Shown: positions 57,130 through 64,000 of the stretch, one piece after another
Layout of the letters: the number at the start of each line of letters is the position of its first letter
Numbering within the stretch: the first letter of the stretch is position 1
Assembly: GCA_007449985.2 (NCBI GenBank)
Contig: VIIQ02000686.1
Location: 248,001 to 312,000 of the forward strand
Reading direction: 5' to 3'
DNA from: Desmodesmus armatus
Lineage: Eukaryota > Chlorophyta > Chlorophyceae > Sphaeropleales > Scenedesmaceae
DNA: 64,000 nt
Notes under the pieces: generated by a model
What the model saw: only the letters and a program-made list of their open reading frames with translations
Database searches by the model: none
Told to the model about the DNA's origin: nothing
Program-made: the position numbers and the translations under genes

Positions 57130-60100
57130 TCAGCATGTCCCCATCGACCCACATCCCCGCATACAGTCACAGGTGAAAGAGCAGAAGCTCGGCATGTGCT
57201 GTTGCTCCGGGGCCTCCATGAACCTCTGGGCTGGGACCTTGCCGACTTGTGCCTTGAGCTCGCGCGCCTGCAGAGCCAAAACCCAGGTCCAGTGAGCTGC
57301 CAGTGGTCACCATGAGTCACATCGGAAATTCTTGGAGCCCTGATCACTAATGGCTGAATCAGCAATTGGGCCATCAGCCAGTCAGTAGGTTGTGTCAGGG
57401 TGACTGACCCCGCCTGACGCTACTGATGGCCCAGTCACTGATTCAGTAACAAACTCAGTACAAGTCTGAACAGTCTGGCTGAGCAAACTGACTTGCTTTC
57501 AGTGGTTCGGTTGCGTTGCGATGTTCATGCTGAACGCACTGATCAACAAGGCAACGGCATAACCCTGACGAATACTATCGGTCGTACGTTTGTGGTTTTA
57601 CGATTCTTTTGCATAGCTGATCACCTCGCCAAGCCCTTGAGCGAGACGCTGCAATTGCCGTTGTGTGGATCTACCACATCTGGTAGTGTGGACAACTACA
57701 GATGGCACGCCTGTAGCTTTCGATACGTTCTAATACACCAGCAGAAAGAGCACGTACATGTATGTACAGCGTGCTTCGTTGAAAGCTCTATCATCTGCGC
57801 ACTCAACAAGGACGAGGGTGATAACGTTGCCTCAAGGCCTCACTGCCTGTCCCGCATGCGTGAGTGTTTTACAGACGAGTGGTAACCAAGTCGGGAATGA
57901 TAACGCTCTAAAGCAGGACCGAACAACATGCTGGAGTGGTGAAGCATATGCTAACTGTCACGTGTTGTTTGAAACAAACAGCTTATTCACCTCAGCTGGA
58001 AGACTTCTGTTGAAAGCAGGTACATCATGAACTCTTGTGGCAGTGGTCGTAGCGATGAATCGATGCAGTGCACGTATGGCCAACAGATCTTGTGCAAGAT
58101 CTGCTGCACAGCAGCTGTTTGAGACAGCAGCTCACGGCACATGCCTCCCAACAAGAATAGGCGCATAAGCTATGCCTTATTCTGGTGAAGGCAGGCGATC
58201 TGGGAGCTTCGGGGACTGACTTTTTGCGACCAGTACTGGTGTTGGTGGTTGCTGCCTTCAGAGGACACATCGTGGTGAAGGTGAGACTGCTGTTGGCCGT
58301 AGGCAGGCTTCTGACAAGAAAACGGTGTCAACTATGATGTGCACTGACCCTGTGCAGCACATGCTTGGCTTCTCAGCACCAGCAGTGACAGTTGGGACAG
58401 CACCAGCAGCGACAGTTGGGACAGCAGCATGAGTGCAGTTGCTTCCTATCAAACCCGTCTATAGCAGCCACAACCCAGATGATACCATCCTACTTAGTCA
58501 TCGCATGCAGGTACTCATTGGCATGCACGCTTGTTGAGTTGCAACAGGTGACTGCTGCATGTCATGACCTGATGTTGCCTGTCTGCTATACTGCACCCCC
58601 CCCCCCAAACCAGCCACCCAGCCCATCAAGCACTTCCTCAACAAGGCCAGCGACCGCTGCCTTGACCACGAAGTACCCCACCATAAAGGCGCAGCCTGCC
58701 AGCTGCAGGTGCAGCTGTACGAGTGCCCCAGCGTGGCCTTCAATGTGGCACACTTCCACTAGTCGAGTGACATACGGCGCCAGCACAAGAGACTGCTCGG
58801 CAGGGGAGGTGGCGCGCAAGCTGAGGGTGTTGAAGCAGTGGCAGTACCATGCCAGTATGGTTTGGTAGCCTGCGCCTCGGCCGTGCGGGTTGTCAGTACT
58901 GGCTTGCCTATCCTGCAGTAGGCAGCCATCCCTTGCATTCTTTGGCGCATGCCTGACGAGCACCCCCCCCCCTTGCACACTGCAAGGTCAGTGACAGCAG
59001 TGGCCAGCACCAGGGCACGTATGCAGCGGGTGGCGGTGGTGATGCAGGTGGTAGGCTTGTCAGCAGCAGAACGGCCGGCCCAGCATGTGCAGGGCCAGAT
59101 GAGGCCGTCCCTAGTTTCTTCCTGATTTCAACCAGCACTCGAGCACACTGCTGCAGACTCTGCGGCTGTGGCAGCCAGGGGGGCAAGGGCCACCTCAAGC
59201 CACAGCTCAGGCCGTTGTTGTGTTTTGGCGCTGCGGCATAGGCTGTTGTGCAGACAGTCCTGGTTGTGATGTGTTGCAGCTGGTGGCTGCCTTCTCTCGT
59301 TCCATCATCTTCTGCAGACAGCAGTTGTTTGTGTGTTGCCGTGTTTGGTGCCACCCTGCACACTACAGCCCCTTTGTGAGTCAGGTTTTATCAACAGACA
59401 GCTGCATGGGCTGGTATCCGTACTGCATGAGGTCAGCTTAACAACCACAGCAGCACAGCAGTTGCGGGCTTCGTGTACCAAACCACAATGGCAGTTGTGG
59501 TTTGGTACCGCCATTTGGCAGCTGAGTGCTTTGGCTGCAGATAAGCAAGTGTGAGCAAAGTCAGCCTTATAGATGCATCCTTGCATACTGTGATTGCATA
59601 CTGTGGTTGCCTGCTGGTCACGCCGCCAGTAGTTGCTGACTGTCGTGCGAGTAACGTTACTGGCATTTGACTGGGAGCAATACTGCTGAAATGCATGCTG
59701 ACCACGGTTTCAGCCAACACTTCAATCAATACGGAAGCAATGGGAATGAAATTCACTTACTGCTGATCAGCCGAACAGCTTCGGCGCGTTCAGAAACAAC
59801 CGCGCGATTCAGCGCGCGTCTGATTCAGTAGCAGGTCAGTCTAGACCGAAACGTTGGCTGAATCAGACACCTAAGTCAGTGGGCATCAGACGGTTGCTTC
59901 AGAGCTCAAGAAAATTCCGATGCATGCATTGTGGCGCAAAGGTGCGAGTGCCACTCCCATCCGAGTCAACCCTTCACATGGGCCAAGTTTGGCATACTGC
60001 CAGCGTGCCTACTTTGCGGAAGCCTTCTGCATATGAAAGGCTTTCATATGCAAGTGCGTGTTCACTACATGCTGCCATGTCACTTGGGCACCAAAGCCCG

Positions 60101-61322
60101 GCTTTGGCATAGGTGGATTTCGTTGACTAGCTGAGGCTGGCACCGAACCATAATCGTGACACCAGCAGCATTCGATGAGAGGCTGTCTGACAGCTGGAAG
60201 TTATAGGCAGTGCCGAGCACTGCCATGGTCTCACCTCTTGGCAGACAGCGCAGGGTGAGCACCTGTGCACACAGCAGTCATTGCAAGGCTCCGGCTGCAG
60301 GCTGCACCCAATATGCATCAGACGACAAACAGCAGACCAGCAGACGACCCAGCAGGTCAGCAACCGCCGCACATGTTGTACTGCGGAATCTTGCCAGTCT
60401 TTTGAGCTGGCGCCGGCGGCGGGTTGCGCGGTGGTGCATAGTGACGCTATCTAATTGAACAGCGCTGCGCATTTCCACCGCAGGACTCTTGCCTCACATT
60501 TCAAACCATGCATGTGCATGCAGCAGCGATGTTCCTCTAGGCAAAGCTTTGTGCTGGGTAATGAGCCTGGGGCCAGTATGCATGCATGCACTGCACCGGG
60601 TTGGCAAGAGCACGACACCGGGTGACTTGGCATGTGGCTCACTTGTGCTTGTGCCTCAGATCAGTCCTGCTGCGACCAGCGAACTCGCAAGCAAACAAGG
60701 TGCAGCTGCAGGAGCACAACAGCAGCAACATGCACGTCGACAGATCAACACACGCAACAGCAGCCAACCCAACGCAACAGCAGCAAACAATCAGTGCTGC
60801 ATGGCTGTCATCAGTGCTGCATGTGGCCACAATACACGCATACATGCATTTGCTTGGAACACCTACTGAGCTTGTCTTGACCGCAAAACCAGATCAGGTG
60901 CGCCCATGAGTGCACATGATGGACTTAAGAACACAGTGTTCAGCCTGAACTGGTGACCGAATACAACAGTGTGATTCCTTGGGTTCCAAACAATGTACTG
61001 CCCTAGAATGCGCATGGTTTCCTTGCTGCACACCCACCAGGTGTAGAGCAGGCAGGCATCAAAGCAAATGCAGCGCTGCTGGGCAGCGGTGCCCTTTCTG
61101 TACACCTTGGTCACGTTCCCGCCAAACAGGCACGGAAGGCACCAAAAGCCATAGCAACATGTGGACCTGCAAGCAGGCATGAACAAAGGGTGTGCCATGG
61201 GGTACAAGGCTGGCCACCCAAAGGCAGACCTGGTTGTGAGACACCCATGCACACCAGTCAGAGAAGCAGTCAAACAAGCCGCTGGTCCAGGGATCCTTTG
61301 TAACACCGGTCTTTTCAGCCAT
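57130..61322 (-). CDS. PLAC8-domain protein 4, interrupted by a 3-kb intron
   Basis: ATG at 61322 (MAEKTGVTKDPWTSGLFDCF). Exons: 61255-61322, 61038-61166, 60643-60705, 60235-60301 and the last 57130-57267; phases agree, giving 154 residues. Core: [72 protein letters not shown], then ARELKAQVGKVPAQRFME and a Cys-containing tail (FCSFTCDCMRGCGSMGTC). Exon 4 is 67 rather than 70 bases: one codon is lost so CVHCWCSPC becomes CVHRCSPC, removing one conserved Cys. The last intron is 2967 bases against 174-377 in paralogues. The link to the last exon is inferred from phase, orientation and absence of a closer candidate. Confidence 0.78.
58586..58978 (-). CDS. Unassigned open frame inside the candidate insertion
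   Basis: About 130 residues open on the minus strand, with smooth hydrophobic/polar patterning in its second half (VRLVEVCHIEGHAG-like, AGCAFMVGYFVVKAAVAGLVEEVL). The frame lacks a clear ATG at its start, so it would be an exon or a relic. Might be part of a transposon protein; I do not recognise the family. Confidence 0.3.
   Translation of the reverse strand: MQGGGVLVRHAPKNARDGCLLQDRQASTDNPHGRGAGYQTILAWYCHCFNTLSLRATSPAEQSLVLAPYVTRLVEVCHIEGHAGALVQLHLQLAGCAFMVGYFVVKAAVAGLVEEVLDGLGGWFGGGGAV
59475..59508. repeat. Hairpin with 14-bp arms
   Basis: GTACCAAACCACAA (59475-59488) and TTGTGGTTTGGTAC (59495-59508) are exact reverse complements with a 6-base loop. Confidence 0.9.
60028..60052. repeat. 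Palindrome with 12-bp arms and one-base centre
   Basis: TGCATATGAAAG, G, CTTTCATATGCA, in the PLAC8-4 intron. Same one-base-centre design as 53918-53956. Confidence 0.9.
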
Positions 61323-62453
61323 GCTGGGCTACAAGAGAAGTGAGGCTGTTTTTGAGTGGTATCCCGCCTGTCACAGCTCTTTTCAAGGGCACGTCTCTTT
61401 GCAACGTGTCGGAGTCTGGGCCGAACCCGATTCGGGGCCAGACGATATGGTGGGTACGTTTGAGCGTGAGAAGATAGCCATGTGAAAGCAATCCGACATA
61501 CATGTAGACCCGCCTCGCATACACGCAGCCTTCCGACGACCACCGACAATTACCTACGACCTGTCGACCATGCTCTCGCAAACGTGCCAACGGAACATAT
61601 GCCAGGACCAAAGCCAAAACAGGCGGCATGCTCACCAGCGCCGAGTGCAAGGCTGGCTTCTGAGAAGACGAGTATTGGCAGGCTGCTGCAGCAGAACGGC
61701 TGCACAACCACTGGCAGTTATGATCCTGATGGTTGCGCACAGCTACCAGCTCAACTTGATAGCTCCTGCGTTGGTGTCACAAGTACAAGGCACTGATGCT
61801 TGGTTTTGTGGTGCCGCATGTGGCCTGTAAGGCGCGACAGAGTCACTGACTGAGTATGATACTTGGGATGCAGCATCACACCAGAACCCACAGAAAAATG
61901 GATCTTGACAGGCCAACAGGCACCACAGCCTCAGGCTGCCAAGAATGCCTCCACACTCAGAAATATTGCATCATGCAGCCAGTCACTGAGTGGCTGGTCA
62001 TCAGGCGCATTTGATGCCATGCAACATGGCATGGCACAGATTCCAGCACATAGCACACAACTAGTATGCCTGGTTCTGAAGCAAACAGTGGACCTCCGAC
62101 CATGCAGGCAACACTGCCAAGGTCGGGGCGTCACCTCTCTTCCAAATGCAACCTGGCACCTGCCAGAAACAGCTGGCCGCACTAGGGCCAGGTGGGGGCT
62201 ACAAACCACACAAAGCAGCAGGCTGTCGACAAACCGAACAGGGGTGCCACCTTTTCTGGGTGCTGAAACAGCCCAGAGCGGGCACACGGGGGGGGGGGGG
62301 GGTGCATGCACTTTGACGGCATGCGCAGGAAACCCCGATGCCTCACATCAGGCAGACAATGCAGCAGGCACACATGCCATGGCCGAGCCACCCGTCTACG
62401 ATCGACGCACAACTCGACAGATGAGCAGTGGCCCACTGCTGGATACTCCAGCC
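61323..62453. other. Upstream region of PLAC8-4 and 3' region of the next gene
   Basis: Contains a poly-G run (about 62288-62302). The plus-strand open frame 61863-62597 has no domain or splice support. Nothing else recognised. Confidence 0.45.
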
Positions 62454-63993
62454 TCACGAAGGCGTCAGTGTGATGCCATGCTTGACTTGGCCTGTCAGAC
62501 GCTGCTCGCAGGGCGCCAGAAACACGTAGATGTGTCCTGCGTCCCTGCCATGCGACAAGTAAATGTCAAACATGTCGACATCGTCCTCAGATGTTGACCT
62601 GGAGAACTTTTCCATCTCTGCTACAGTTGCCTCCTGACAGCTGCTTCCACTCTTGACAAGCAGGTTGTTTCCACCCATCCAGTTGTTCACATACACTTCC
62701 CACGGGTGCGGATGGCAGGAGTACCGCCTGTCTGGGTGGCGCTCAAGTACCTCCTGGGGTTTCACGTGCTTCATATAAAAACCAAAATCGTCATCATCCC
62801 AGCCACCTGGACCCCTGCCCGGCTGCGATCGCTGCTCAAGCCTCCCCTGGCACTCACACTCACACTCTGACTCAGGATCACAATCAAAAGGGCACTCCTT
62901 TGGAGGCCACACCACTGGTAGACCCTGCCCGTCCTTGAGGTCTTCAAGCAGCAGCAGCTCATCCAGGTCATCCATCTTCTTTGTCTTGGAGCTGTACTTG
63001 TCCACGTTGCAGGCCTGCTCTCCCAGCCAGCCTAGGACAGACTTGCCCTGCAGTTGCCAGCGACACACAGCAGGGCGTGAGTTGTATGCCATTGCCTTGT
63101 TTGGTGCAACTCGTGCAAACGTCCTCAATGAGCTGACTCAAACATACAGGTTGTGCTACGGCCTGTAAGGCTTCTGCTGTGACAACGATTCTGCCAGCCT
63201 TGCCTGGTTGCTGCTACTACTGCAGCTGCTGCTACTGCCGCATGCATCAAGACTTGCTGTAGGGGTCAGCCTGCTGCAAGCACTGCCTTTGGTTGACAGC
63301 AAAAGTACAAGCCAGCACAGGATCGCAGCTGCAGCTGTCCAGGAAACAAACATCGCCATTCACCTTGAGCGTGTTGATGGCCTGGTGGGCTGTGAGGCGA
63401 GTCAGCGCAGGGCCATATGTCTCCAGGTATTTGACGTAGCAGCCATTTTGCTCAGTGTAGCCTCGCTCCCACTCATCATCACCATCAGGATCATCGCTGT
63501 CAGCCCTATCAGGGTCATAAACCTCTTCTGGTGGCAGCTGTGCCTCAATCTGTGCGTAGGAGAGTGGTACGCTGCGCATGTGAGGTGGCACAGGCACCTC
63601 AACTGGCTCCCAGTTGTGATCAATCACCTGTGCATGCAGAACACATCAGCAGGCACCAGTGCACACAGCAGTTGATGTCTGCTGACAAGCTTTCAACTGA
63701 GGTTTGTGGTGGTCTGCCTCGGCACAAAAGGTCAGCGCTGTCTGGAGTCTGCTGAGCTGCTAGCAGCGCTGGGTCAACTTGCTGGCAACACATCTGCTGC
63801 ATCGGCTGCATCAGCACCCGACCAGGATGCTGTCCAAGCATGAAACCAATCCAACATCAACCTGGCGTGAAAGATGCAACACCATCAAAAGCTGCTGGCG
63901 AACCTGAACAGCAGCACACCAACCCACCTGCTGCAGCAACGTGCAGGTTGTCCTGAGCCGTGCAGCGCTTTCTGCATGCAGAGTAGTGGCCAT
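62454..63993 (-). CDS. Unrecognised acidic protein
   Basis: Not assigned. Exons with good splice sites and phase: 63928-63993 (possible ATG at 63993, MATTLHAESAARLRTTCTLL), 63364-63627, 62454-63047, giving 307 residues if the ATG is the true start; the gene could begin beyond the window. Visible features: VIDHNWEPVEVPVPPHMRSV, an acidic run DPDRADSDDPDGDDEWERGY, a helix LTAHQAINTLK-GKSVLGWLG, a second acidic patch KKMDDLDELLLLEDLKD, CPFDCDPESECECECQ, and a compact C-terminal part (HPWEVYVNNWMGGNNLL, DVDMFDIYLSHGRDAGHIYV). No signal peptide or membrane segment. Conserved-looking aromatic motifs suggest a real folded domain of unknown role. Confidence 0.65.
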
Positions 63994-64000
63994 CCGATGC

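Larger units (their letters stand above)
57345..59870. mobile_element. Candidate insertion in the PLAC8-4 intron
   Basis: Both ends hold the same pair of motifs: GGCTGAATCAG (57352-57362 and 59856-59866) and CTGATTCAGTA (57438-57448 and 59820-59830), with local inverted repeats (GGGCCATCAG 57368-57377 with CTGATGGCCC 57423-57432; TCTGATTCAG 59818-59827 with CTGAATCAGA 59858-59867). Paralogous introns lack this sequence. A minus-strand open frame at 58586-58978 reads protein-like (SLRATSPAEQSLVLAPYVTR, VCHIEGHAGALVQLHLQLAG) but is not assigned. Element class and exact ends unknown. Confidence 0.45.

Noticed and set aside
61863..62597. 244-residue plus-strand open frame
   Set aside because: No domain, passes through a poly-G run, and overlaps the well-supported last exon of the minus-strand acidic protein gene.

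Overview
The window is nuclear DNA of a photosynthetic protist, most likely a green alga of the Chlamydomonadales (volvocine/Haematococcus-like). The genes are broken into short exons with GT-AG introns whose acceptors nearly all read TGCAG|G. The proteins carry long Gln/Ala/Ser insertions from CAG/GCA runs, and the recognisable families are eukaryotic and plant-like. The species is an inference. No rRNA, tRNA, CRISPR array or bacterial-type operon was seen. Exon borders were worked out by hand from splice motifs, reading phase and family conservation.

Layout, left to right: (1) 1-7506 (-) 5' part of a P5A-type ATPase gene (ATP13A1/Spf1 type), cut by the left edge. One intron holds a 0.78-kb direct repeat pair and another a 62-bp-arm foldback hairpin. 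(2) 8287-21095 (+) an MCTP-like multiple-C2-domain membrane protein gene containing two independent clusters of tandemly repeated exons. (3) 22344-24636 (+) a CPBP/CAAX-type intramembrane protease. (4) 25323-26305 (-) an acetoacetate-decarboxylase-like protein with a reading-frame slip. (5) 27864-29173 (-) an unrecognised helical protein with a central hydrophobic stretch. (6) 29680-33311 (-) an RMD1/DUF155 protein, divergent from (7) 33614-35269 (+) an RTF2 homologue. (8) 35270-40869, mostly non-coding, with a degenerate ~220-bp repeat family. (9) 40870-44712 (-) tRNA dimethylallyltransferase, divergent from (10) 45125-47038 (+) the splicing factor SPF27/BCAS2. (11) 47607-61322, four PLAC8-domain genes on the minus strand with conserved five-exon structure. 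An mTERF gene (49093-50890, +) lies between the first two, and the last PLAC8 gene has a 3-kb intron that looks like an insertion. (12) 62454-63993 (-) an unrecognised acidic protein.

There is no operon logic. The organisation is eukaryotic, with several close divergent pairs (P5A/MCTP, RMD1/RTF2, IPT/SPF27, PLAC8-1/mTERF) that may share promoters. The most distinctive content is the PLAC8 family cluster, the repeated exons of the MCTP gene, and the foldback and direct-repeat structures inside introns.
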